Assembly: GCA_017632155.1 (NCBI GenBank)
Contig: JAGBRZ010000045.1
Location: forward strand, 1-5,358
Source: Clostridia bacterium
GTDB taxonomy: Bacteria > Bacillota_A > Clostridia > Oscillospirales > CAG-272
Length of the DNA stretch: 5,358 bases
Reading direction: 5' to 3'
Below, in pieces: positions 1 through 5,358 of this stretch. Within the stretch, counting starts at the first letter, position 1, and the number at the start of each line of letters is the position of its first letter. Position numbers and translations under genes: made by a program. The notes beneath the pieces were generated by a model that saw only the letters and a list, made by a program, of their open reading frames with translations, did no database searches and was not told the origin of the DNA.

Positions 1-84
1 CTCGTATTCTGCGCGGTCAATCACAGTTACCCATCGGCCAAACAATCCGGTCAGTATTTTCACAAGAAGTCTTGTGTTTGTCAT
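1..84 (-). CDS. Start of an unidentified protein, truncated by the window edge (28 codons)
   Basis: An ATG at 84-82, preceded by GGAG at six bases, opens a frame that remains open to base 1. It begins MTNTRLLVKILTGLFGRW and continues VTVIDRAEYE. The start is basic and then hydrophobic (LLVKILTGLFG), which could be a short amphipathic or membrane-facing helix, but the charged residues that follow do not make a clear signal peptide within the visible part. I do not recognise the family. It lies on the same strand as the giant gene, 162 bases downstream and beyond a strong terminator, so it is probably a separate transcription unit. A start four codons further upstream (96-94) is possible but less well supported. 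Confidence 0.6.
   Translation of the reverse strand, partial: MTNTRLLVKILTGLFGRWVTVIDRAEYE
61..76. repeat. Short inverted repeat CACAAGA-AG-TCTTGTG at the start of the downstream gene
   Basis: Two perfect 7-base arms (61-67 and 70-76) flank two bases. The element covers codons 3 to 8 of the downstream reading frame, just after its start codon. It could be an operator-like palindrome or a small RNA hairpin that affects initiation, or chance. A hairpin would need at least one arm pair opened to make a loop, so only about six pairs would form. Confidence 0.35.
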
Positions 85-90
85 AACAAT

Positions 91-94
91 CTCC
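91..94 (-). promoter_or_regulatory. Ribosome binding site (GGAG) setting the start of the downstream gene
   Basis: GGAG lies six bases upstream of the ATG at 84-82, a normal Firmicute-type spacing. Its first G belongs to another in-frame ATG at 96-94 (reading Met-Glu-Ile-Val-Met), but that codon has no purine-rich site of its own, so the inner ATG is the better start. Confidence 0.6.
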
Positions 95-107
95 ATGAAT
101 ATAGAAC

Positions 108-113
108 ATTATA
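108..113 (-). promoter_or_regulatory. Possible -10 box (TATAAT) for the downstream gene
   Basis: The minus strand reads TATAAT here in an A/T-rich stretch between the terminator and the next start codon. A -35 element is not convincing: the nearest TTGGCT (139-134) sits 20 bases upstream and overlaps the terminator arm. The predicted leader would be only about 15-20 bases. Because a strong terminator separates this gene from its neighbour, some promoter is expected here, but the exact box is uncertain. Confidence 0.35.
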
Positions 114-136
114 TTTTTATGTGCAGATAATACAGC

Positions 137-170
137 CAAAAGTGCCGCCCATAAAAAGGCGGCACTTTTG
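137..170 (-). terminator. Intrinsic terminator of the giant gene, possibly bidirectional
   Basis: A perfect 13-bp inverted repeat (137-149 and 158-170, CAAAAGTGCCGCC and its complement) encloses an 8-base loop. Its core is GC-rich (GTGCCGCC/GGCGGCAC) and is flanked by four A on one side and four T on the other, so either transcript gives a GC hairpin followed by a short U run. On the minus strand it begins 77 bases after the TAA of the giant gene and is the obvious end of that transcript. No gene converges from the plus strand within the window, so the second direction may not be used. Confidence 0.88.
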
Positions 171-246
171 TGAAATTTCTGTTGCTGTACGTTTTTCCAG
201 CAAGGTCAGTTTACAACACCGGTTACATCAATCCGAAGTTCAGCCA

Positions 247-3200
247 TTACTGTGGTGCCCTGGGTTTGCTGATTTTCACAGTCAGAATGATCTCATCGCT
301 TGTAATGGAATTGCCGTCAGCATCCGTAATCACGCAACGGTAGAGATTCGTTCCGGTTTTATTCGGTGTACAGCTCAATACAGCACCGCCCTGACCGCTA
401 TGCTGATCCGATTCGCGGAGGATAGCCCAGTTGTTGCCATTCAGACTCTGCCAGCTGTACTTGTAAGGTTCTTTACCGCCGGCAACCTCTACAAACAAAT
501 CAGCAATCTGACCGATATCTACAATTACTTCCTGAGACTGAATATCAATTCTCAAAGGATCATTGTCAGTGACGATTACCTCGACGATTGCCTCGTCGGA
601 CGTTACCGTATTTCCGAGACTGTCCGTTACGACGCAGCTAAGACCTATGGTTCCGCTTTCGTTCGGAGTGTAATAGACTTTGCTTGTATCCGCTCCGAAG
701 AATCTGCTGTCATTTTTGGCTTCGAACTTTCCATCTTTATCAAGTACCGACACGAAGTCATTCCACTGATTTCCGATGAACGAATTGTTATTATTGATTT
801 CGCCTGCTTCTTTATCGGATACCCTCCAGGAATAGGTATACGGAGCAGTTCCGCCGTCAACCTCTACAAAGAAGGTTTCCGTTTGACCGACATCCATGAC
901 CGCATCCTGAGGCTGGGTCAGAATCACCAGAGGCGATGCTGTTACAGTAACATCTGCCGGCTCCGAAATAACGAATCTGCCGTCCGCATCCGTGACCACA
1001 CAGCGAATTTCGGTTGTTTCGGCAAGGAATGAGACAATGGTGAGCGTGTTCGAGTCAAGACCGCTGCAAATACGGTTCGCCGAATCCTCAATAGCGAACC
1101 AGCCGCCGTCGGACATCTGCCACTCGTATGCGTAAGGAGCACGACCGCCGCTTGCCTCAACAGTGAGAACTGCCTTTTGTCCTGCTTCTGCCGTGACGCT
1201 CCTGGGCTGGCTTGTGATGGCAAGAGGCTTAGCGTTTTCCGTTGCGGTAACCTTTGCCGTATCCGTCGTTACGGTATCGCCGTTTGCATCCTTGATTACA
1301 CAGCGGACTGTAGCCATACCGGCCGTTTTAAGGGTAAGGATCAGAGTGTTTGTACCCTGGCCAAGTACTTCTGAAGAATCCGAAAGCACATCCCAGCTTC
1401 TTCCGCGCTGTATCTGCCAGGTATACGTATACGGCGCTTTACCGCCGCTTACCTCTACGCTAACGCTTGCCGGAAGTCCCTCTCTCAGAGTGACATCCTT
1501 AGGCTGGCTTGTGATAGCAAGAGGAAGAGTTGTTTCCGTTACGGTAACCATTGCCGTATTTGATGTTACGGTATCGCCGTTGGCATCCTTGACAACACAG
1601 CGAACTATGGATGATCTGGCTGTGTCTGAGAGATAGGTAAGGGTATTTGTACCCTGTCCTGTGTAACTGGAATTATTCGCAGAGATATCGGACCAACCAC
1701 CGCCACGACGCTCGGGTATCTGCCATGTGTAGGTGTAAGGCAATTTACCGCCGCTTGCCGCCACAGTAAAGATTGCCTTCTGTCCTGCCTCTACCGTGAT
1801 ATCCTTGGGCTGAGTCGTGATGGAGAGGGGAATCGTTGCGGCTACAGCCATAACGCTGGCTTCCTCGGAGCTGACATTCCCGCCGATGCTGTCCTTCACA
1901 ACGCACCGAACATGGATGATCCCTTCTGTATTCGGCGTGCATTGCAGCGCAGTCGTACCCTGTCCGGAGAACTGGGAATTGTTCTTGATATCGATCCATC
2001 CGCCGCGGTCAGACTTTATCTGCCATGTATAGGTATACGGAGTTTTACCACCGACTGCGGCTACGGTGAAGGCTGCCGTTTGACCTGCCTCTACCGTGGT
2101 ACTCTGGGGCTGGGTTGTGATAGTGAGGGGAGCGATTGTTTCTTTTACAGTAATTGTTGCCCCGCTCGATGTTCCGCTCTTGCCGCTTGCATCTTTAACC
2201 ATACAGCGAATGTGAGCAGTTCCGGGATTATTAGAGGTGAAACTAAGGGTATCAGTACCCTGTCCCGCGTAATTGGAGCCATTCTGAACAGTCATCCAAT
2301 TTCCGGAATTATCGGCTTTGAGCACCTGCCATGTATAGGTGTACGGTGCTTCTCCGCCGCTTACCTCTGCGGTAAGAGCTGCCGTTTGTCCTGCTTCTAC
2401 CGTGACATCCGCAGGGGTAACATTCACCTGCAGACCGCCGACTTTGACCACATCTTCGAATGTCATTGTGGTACGCGAGTACAGCGGATTCGCATAATCC
2501 GGCGAATAGGAAACCTTCAGATCATAAGAACCTTCTTCCCATCCATCGGTTTTCAGCGTGAATTTTGCAGAACCGTCCTGAACGGACATTCCGTTGAGAG
2601 ATTTCACAACATTGCCCTTTTCGTTGATGACGTCCACATCTGCACTGCCTTCAACCGGATAAATATGTTCGAAATCCTTGACCTGCGATCTGCGCTCGTT
2701 AGATACACCGTTCCATACACCGTGGAAATCAAACCCAAGATCAAATATGTTGTCTTCGGGTGCCATGTTGTATGTGACGAAGGAAATTTCGGGTTCAAAA
2801 CCCTTGAAAATCTTGAGGAATATTTCGCGGCGCAGGGTGGTGTTCGCCCACAGCTCGTTATCGGAATCCACCCATTCTTCACCGCCGTCCAAACTTCCCA
2901 TATAAGAAAGCAGACCGTCGTCAAGGTTCGTTTCATACTCGATTACGATGGGGGCGTACTGCAGCTTCAGACAGGTCTGGAAATCCGTATCCCATGTGCT
3001 GTTTTCCAACTTCTTTCCGCCAAGGGAGATCGGAACCGTCAGCTCTTTAGAGCCGTTGCACGGTGTAACCAGAACCTCCGCAAAAAACACCTCATCATCA
3101 ATCTCGTCTTCATCAGCGACGTGATTGAATACGATGTTCAGTTCATTCAGAGGAATTCCCTTTGCCTTGGAGGAAGAGAGGGGAACCATATAGATATCGT

Positions 3201-5358
3201 TATCGCCCATCTCAAGATCGTTGTAATTGTCCTTATCCAGCAGATATTCCTTCTGCACAACGCCGTTATAGGCAAGCAAAGAGACATCATTATCGGTGCC
3301 TGCACCCAGCTGAGCACTTACCAAGACCTGAACCTTCAAGTCCGTAACTATCTGCGACATATCGGGTTCCTGTCTGTATTTCACTTTTTTCAGTTTGCTC
3401 TGGAAATTGGTGTCCCATGTGCTGTTCTGGAATTCTTTTCCGCCAAGTTCAACCGCGCCCTCAATCAGCGGCAGATCACCGTAACACGGCGTAATGCTTA
3501 CAGATTCCCATGCAGCTGTGTCTGAACCATCATGCTCAATCTTAATATTCAGCTGATCCAGAGGAATGTGCTGAATTACGTTACCATAATATTTCCCGAT
3601 AGGAATATCATAAATCTCGGTTTTACCCCGTTCAAGGTCGTCGTGTCCCTTTCCTTTGTCGAGACAAACCTTCACATATGCCTTATCGCCGTTATAAGCC
3701 ACAAGGTAGACGTCGGAGTTGGTGCCTGCGTTCAGCTCGTCCTTTACCTTGATCTGAACCTGCAGGTTGGTAACATTCTGGGATTTGACGTTATCGGGTT
3801 CCCTGGCTTTCAGTGCCTCCTGGAAATTCATTTTTATAATATTGTTGATTCCTCTCAGGTGTACGCCGCCAAGGTCGATGGGAGAGGTAAGTTCATACCC
3901 TGCATACATCGGGATTACCCGAATATTTTCGCAGTGCCAGTCGTCCGTCATAGCCGGAGTAAAATCATATGCGGGAGTCTTTACCAGCGCAATTTCAATT
4001 TCATCCAGTTTCAATGCCCTCGGCAGCTCAATAATATAATCATCCTGATGGCCGCCTTCGAAATCATCATAGCCGGATATATCCAGAAGCTTGAACTGAA
4101 TCTGTCTCAGTGCGGTACCCATCTTCTGATAAACGATCACATAAATGTTGTGATTGGTGCCTGCTTCATACAGATCCGATGTCTTGATTCTGACTTTCAG
4201 GGCAGAAGCCTCAAGATGTGCGGTATTTGTCTGATATGCGGTCTGCTTGGCACCACCGGCGTACGCACTGACAAACTTCGAATAGTTTTCCGGCCCCATC
4301 AGCACCAGCCGGAACATGACCAGCGTGTTGTAGAGCGCCTCGAATTCCTCCCAATCTTCGCTTTCCAGATGCTTCATATATTCATTCAGATCTGCAAAGT
4401 TATCCTCAGACGGCTTATAGGGGTTTGGTTCGTGATCCAGCTGCAGTTCGGGATCCTCCAGCAGGTCGTCTATCAGGGAGATCAAATCGCGGATTTCTTC
4501 GGCTGCTTCGTCGGCCGGTAAACCGGATACAAAGGAAACCATACCGGTACATGCGGAAGCAATCCATTCCGCAGCCAGATTTTTGATTTCTCCTCCGATC
4601 CAGCTCCAAAGAGGCTTCAGAAGAAGCATGTCCATAAAATCTCCAATGAGCGGGATCTCGATACCGTCAATAATGATATCGGGAATACCCAGCATATAGA
4701 CGCCGTATTCATCGACCCAGTAGCTCAGCTCCTCTTTGATGATCATGATAGAACTGTTATTGGTTTTCACCATATCAACAGTGAGAACACCCTTTAAGAT
4801 CAACTCCATCGTAACCAGATCAAAGAAAGATTCCCCGTAGAGCTCGGCTTCCGCCAGTTCTGCCTTCACCCTCTCCACTTCTTCGGGATAATAATCCTCA
4901 ATCAGTGACTCCATGTTCAGATCGGACATATCCCAGAAAAAGTTCTTTTCATCCTCACGATCTTCTTCCTTTTTTTTCTCGATCGTCGGGTTTGGCTCTC
5001 TCGTGATCAGTCGTCTGGCAATATTGTCGCAGGCTTCCGAAAATGCAGCAAGGCCCTTGTCGATATCTTCTGTCCAATAATCCCAGTACATCGTGATGCC
5101 TGCGCTGACAGGTTCCATATATTCTCGGTATTCGTCTGCGGTTGTGGTGACATACTCTCTGAGTGCCAGTAAAGCAGTATAATGAGGCGGAATATTGTTA
5201 CCCCCGTCGTAAAGTTTGTCAATGATGTGCGACGCAGCACCACCCAATGCAGGAACCCACCCCAATTTATCTTTGGCATATTCAAGATCCTCCTTGACAT
5301 ATGACAGAAGATTGTTTATGGTTTCATCATGATACTTCCCATAAAGAGGCACAAGACC
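247..5358 (-). CDS. Giant multidomain protein, 5'-partial: helical phospholipase-like region, three PLAT/LH2-like units, seven Ig-like repeats
   Basis: One uninterrupted frame runs from the right window edge to a TAA at 249-247, at least 1,703 codons. A GTG at 5352-5350 could be mistaken for the start, but the frame is still open through the two codons before it (Gly-Leu), so the true start and any signal peptide lie outside. Residue numbers here count from that GTG. Order: helical region (1-382, charged linker about 120-138); three PLAT-plus-tail units (383-515, 527-655, 667-797); mixed segment (798-972); seven Ig-like repeats (973-1694); a nine-residue tail after the last repeat. No LPXTG motif, dockerin, S-layer homology domain or C-terminal membrane segment is visible, so any anchor must be N-terminal or the protein is released. 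PLAT domains in known proteins bind lipids or proteins, often with calcium, and Ig-like arrays commonly form stalks or adhesins. I infer an extracellular role in binding, possibly with lipase activity. The enzymatic part is not visible and the function is unproven. Confidence 0.93.
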   Translation of the reverse strand, partial: GLVPLYGKYHDETINNLLSYVKEDLEYAKDKLGWVPALGGAASHIIDKLYDGGNNIPPHYTALLALREYVTTTADEYREYMEPVSAGITMYWDYWTEDIDKGLAAFSEACDNIARRLITREPNPTIEKKKEEDREDEKNFFWDMSDLNMESLIEDYYPEEVERVKAELAEAELYGESFFDLVTMELILKGVLTVDMVKTNNSSIMIIKEELSYWVDEYGVYMLGIPDIIIDGIEIPLIGDFMDMLLLKPLWSWIGGEIKNLAAEWIASACTGMVSFVSGLPADEAAEEIRDLISLIDDLLEDPELQLDHEPNPYKPSEDNFADLNEYMKHLESEDWEEFEALYNTLVMFRLVLMGPENYSKFVSAYAGGAKQTAYQTNTAHLEASALKVRIKTSDLYEAGTNHNIYVIVYQKMGTALRQIQFKLLDISGYDDFEGGHQDDYIIELPRALKLDEIEIALVKTPAYDFTPAMTDDWHCENIRVIPMYAGYELTSPIDLGGVHLRGINNIIKMNFQEALKAREPDNVKSQNVTNLQVQIKVKDELNAGTNSDVYLVAYNGDKAYVKVCLDKGKGHDDLERGKTEIYDIPIGKYYGNVIQHIPLDQLNIKIEHDGSDTAAWESVSITPCYGDLPLIEGAVELGGKEFQNSTWDTNFQSKLKKVKYRQEPDMSQIVTDLKVQVLVSAQLGAGTDNDVSLLAYNGVVQKEYLLDKDNYNDLEMGDNDIYMVPLSSSKAKGIPLNELNIVFNHVADEDEIDDEVFFAEVLVTPCNGSKELTVPISLGGKKLENSTWDTDFQTCLKLQYAPIVIEYETNLDDGLLSYMGSLDGGEEWVDSDNELWANTTLRREIFLKIFKGFEPEISFVTYNMAPEDNIFDLGFDFHGVWNGVSNERRSQVKDFEHIYPVEGSADVDVINEKGNVVKSLNGMSVQDGSAKFTLKTDGWEEGSYDLKVSYSPDYANPLYSRTTMTFEDVVKVGGLQVNVTPADVTVEAGQTAALTAEVSGGEAPYTYTWQVLKADNSGNWMTVQNGSNYAGQGTDTLSFTSNNPGTAHIRCMVKDASGKSGTSSGATITVKETIAPLTITTQPQSTTVEAGQTAAFTVAAVGGKTPYTYTWQIKSDRGGWIDIKNNSQFSGQGTTALQCTPNTEGIIHVRCVVKDSIGGNVSSEEASVMAVAATIPLSITTQPKDITVEAGQKAIFTVAASGGKLPYTYTWQIPERRGGGWSDISANNSSYTGQGTNTLTYLSDTARSSIVRCVVKDANGDTVTSNTAMVTVTETTLPLAITSQPKDVTLREGLPASVSVEVSGGKAPYTYTWQIQRGRSWDVLSDSSEVLGQGTNTLILTLKTAGMATVRCVIKDANGDTVTTDTAKVTATENAKPLAITSQPRSVTAEAGQKAVLTVEASGGRAPYAYEWQMSDGGWFAIEDSANRICSGLDSNTLTIVSFLAETTEIRCVVTDADGRFVISEPADVTVTASPLVILTQPQDAVMDVGQTETFFVEVDGGTAPYTYSWRVSDKEAGEINNNNSFIGNQWNDFVSVLDKDGKFEAKNDSRFFGADTSKVYYTPNESGTIGLSCVVTDSLGNTVTSDEAIVEVIVTDNDPLRIDIQSQEVIVDIGQIADLFVEVAGGKEPYKYSWQSLNGNNWAILRESDQHSGQGGAVLSCTPNKTGTNLYRCVITDADGNSITSDEIILTVKISKPRAPQ
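271..2436 (-). repeat. Array of seven Ig-like repeats in the C-terminal half of the giant protein
   Basis: Repeats lie at about residues 973-1071, 1075-1171, 1175-1272, 1277-1371, 1376-1471, 1474-1594 and 1599-1694 (bases 2436-2140, 2130-1840, 1830-1537, 1524-1240, 1227-940, 933-571 and 558-271). The core signature is PL.I..QP....V..GQ, then a hydrophobic strand, GG..PY.Y.WQ, usually a second Trp, GQGT..L, and (V/I)RCVVKD..G. The start of repeat 1 and the seventh are the most diverged. The central Trp is present in all seven (1008, 1110, 1210, 1312, 1411, 1509, 1634). A cysteine stands at the late-strand position in every copy, but the early-strand cysteine of classical Ig domains is replaced by Ala, Phe, Val or Leu throughout. 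Repeat 5 lacks the QG of GQGT and repeat 6 carries roughly 24 extra residues. Such arrays usually act as spacers or adhesive arms of surface proteins in Firmicutes and Bacteroidetes. Confidence 0.9.
2437..2961 (-). other. Segment between the PLAT units and Ig repeats: helical 'SLDGGEEW' part followed by a small beta-rich domain
   Basis: Residues 798-895 contain 'LLSYMGSLDGGEEW' (814-827), 'NELWANTTLRREIFLKIFKG' (832-851) and an aromatic stretch around 'FDLGFDFHGVW' (870-880). This SLDGG-W, LW and R..IF..IF arrangement recalls the last scaffold segment of the phospholipase-like family suggested for the N-terminal region; that is recollection, not a search result. Residues about 896-972 alternate strands and turns: 'SADVDVINEKGNVVKSL', 'GSAKFTLKTDGW', then 'EEGSYDLKVSYSPDY'. 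This pattern of an ADV..IN..G strand pair and a G.Y.L.V.Y strand is typical of small Ig-like or macroglobulin-like beta sandwiches in bacterial surface proteins. The domain is distinct from the seven repeats that follow because it lacks the YTYTWQ and RC..KD signatures. Confidence 0.45.
2962..4206 (-). repeat. Three tandem PLAT/LH2-like units within the giant protein (about 143 residues each)
   Basis: Units lie at about residues 383-515, 527-655 and 667-797 (bases 4206-3808, 3774-3388, 3354-2962). Each opens with a strand such as 'LKVRIKTSDL', 'LQVQIKVKDEL' or 'LKVQVLVSAQL'. Then comes AGT(N/D) (AGT at 397, 542, 684) followed by a V/I-Y/S-hydrophobic strand, then a 'DD(F/L)E.G..D.Y' or 'NDLEMGDNDIY' loop (about 429-439, 571-581, 711-721), then a strand ending in 'ITPCYG', 'VTPCNG' or the diverged 'VIPMYA'. 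This succession of AGT-D-V followed by an N/D-F/L-E-R-G-type loop is characteristic of PLAT/LH2 domains, known from lipoxygenases, polycystin-1 and clostridial alpha-toxin. A conserved tail follows each: hydrophobic-x-LGG (494, 636, 777), then NSTWDT(N/D)FQ in units 2 and 3 and a diverged 'KMNFQ' in unit 1. Unit 3 carries an acidic DEDEIDDE insertion (747-754). Calcium and membrane binding are inferred from the family. Confidence 0.75.
4207..5358 (-). other. N-terminal (visible) helical region, possibly the post-catalytic part of a zinc-dependent phospholipase C-like protein
   Basis: Residues 1-382 are rich in Leu, Glu, Asp, Lys, Trp and Tyr and read as amphipathic helices with no convincing transmembrane span. 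Landmarks are 'YWTEDIDKGLAAFSEACD' (92-109), a charged Lys/Glu/Asp linker (120-138), 'YMLGIPDIIIDGIEIP' (219-234), a Trp-rich hydrophobic stretch (240-278), an acidic stretch (281-332) and 'FEALYNTLVMFRLVLMG' (337-353). From memory, this succession (an ID.GL..F/W helix, a G.PD motif, then a YNT...L.L helix) resembles the region after the catalytic domain in bacterial proteins annotated as the zinc-dependent phospholipase C family. I cannot check this by search. The metal-binding His/Asp/Glu cluster of such enzymes is not clearly present here and would have to lie upstream. Alternatively it is simply an uncharacterised helical domain. Confidence 0.4.
4970..4977 (-). other. A8 homopolymer with in-frame A-AAA-AAG slippery heptamer
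   Basis: On the coding strand eight adenines fall in the Lys-rich linker, read as GAG AAA AAA AAG GAA (residues 125-129). The last seven bases of the tract plus G form A-AAA-AAG in the phase needed for -1 slippage, the same heptamer used by dnaX. A -1 slip reads four more codons (Gly-Arg-Arg-Ser) and then TGA, which would release the N-terminal part without the PLAT and Ig regions. No strong upstream Shine-Dalgarno stimulator or downstream hairpin was identified by eye, so the tract may be only a Lys/Glu linker or a mutable run. Confidence 0.3.

Noticed and set aside
206..248. Thirteen-codon open frame starting in a TAATG overlap with the stop codon
   Set aside because: Too short and without its own ribosome binding site. 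It is treated only as part of the possible frameshifted tail.
121..1032. Plus-strand open frame of 303 codons
   Set aside because: It starts inside the upstream side of the terminator hairpin and then runs antisense to Ig repeats 5-7, with repetitive content mirrored from the sense frame.
940..2436. Regular repeats as a CRISPR or satellite array
   Set aside because: The period of about 300 bases is in frame, diverged, and matches Ig-like protein repeats. There are no short identical repeats with unique spacers.
1912..3525. Plus-strand open frame of 537 codons
   Set aside because: It lies wholly antisense to the giant gene across the Ig and PLAT repeats, has no ribosome binding site or coherent domain, and its translation is an Ile/Phe/Cys/Arg-rich mirror of the repeat codons.
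3532..4521. Plus-strand open frame of 329 codons
   Set aside because: It is antisense to the PLAT units and helical region of the giant gene. No family is recognisable, and its openness is explained by the codon bias of the sense strand.
5350..5352. GTG as the start codon of the giant gene
   Set aside because: The frame stays open to the window edge, a start site with leader cannot be seen in six bases, and no signal peptide follows, so it is almost certainly an internal valine.

Overview
The window is almost entirely one very large minus-strand gene. Its 5' end lies beyond the right edge of the window. A 162-base gap with a strong terminator follows it, and then the first 28 codons of a second minus-strand gene run off the left edge. 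Moderate GC content, a GGAG ribosome binding site close to its ATG, an A/T-rich TATAAT box, and a giant secreted-type protein built from Ig-like repeats all suggest a bacterium, most likely an anaerobic Firmicute (gut or rumen Clostridia type). This placement is an inference from style, not from a marker gene.

Region by region, in transcription order (right to left). From 5358 to about 4207 the giant gene encodes a mainly helical region split by a charged, lysine/glutamate-rich linker over an A8 tract. From memory of the family, its layout resembles the helical part that follows the catalytic domain in bacterial zinc-dependent phospholipase C-like proteins; the catalytic part itself would lie outside the window. 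From about 4206 to 2962 there are three tandem copies of a roughly 143-residue unit, each a PLAT/LH2-like beta-sandwich followed by a short 'LGG...F-Q' tail. From 2961 to 2437 a mixed segment begins with 'SLDGGEEW...LW...R..IF', possibly a continuation of the phospholipase-type scaffold, and ends with a small beta-rich domain. From 2436 to 271 there are seven bacterial Ig-like repeats of about 96-100 residues; the sixth is enlarged. The reading frame stops at 247-249 with no sorting signal, dockerin or membrane anchor.

The protein reads as a secreted or surface protein. The PLAT units are candidates for lipid or protein contact, and the Ig-like array for a stalk or adhesive arm. Pairing a possible phospholipase-type domain with PLAT domains recalls clostridial alpha-toxin (catalytic domain plus one C-terminal PLAT), but here there are three PLATs, internal rather than terminal. 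All long plus-strand frames are antisense shadows of this gene. The downstream gene cannot be identified from 28 residues; the terminator and a possible promoter between the two suggest it is transcribed separately.
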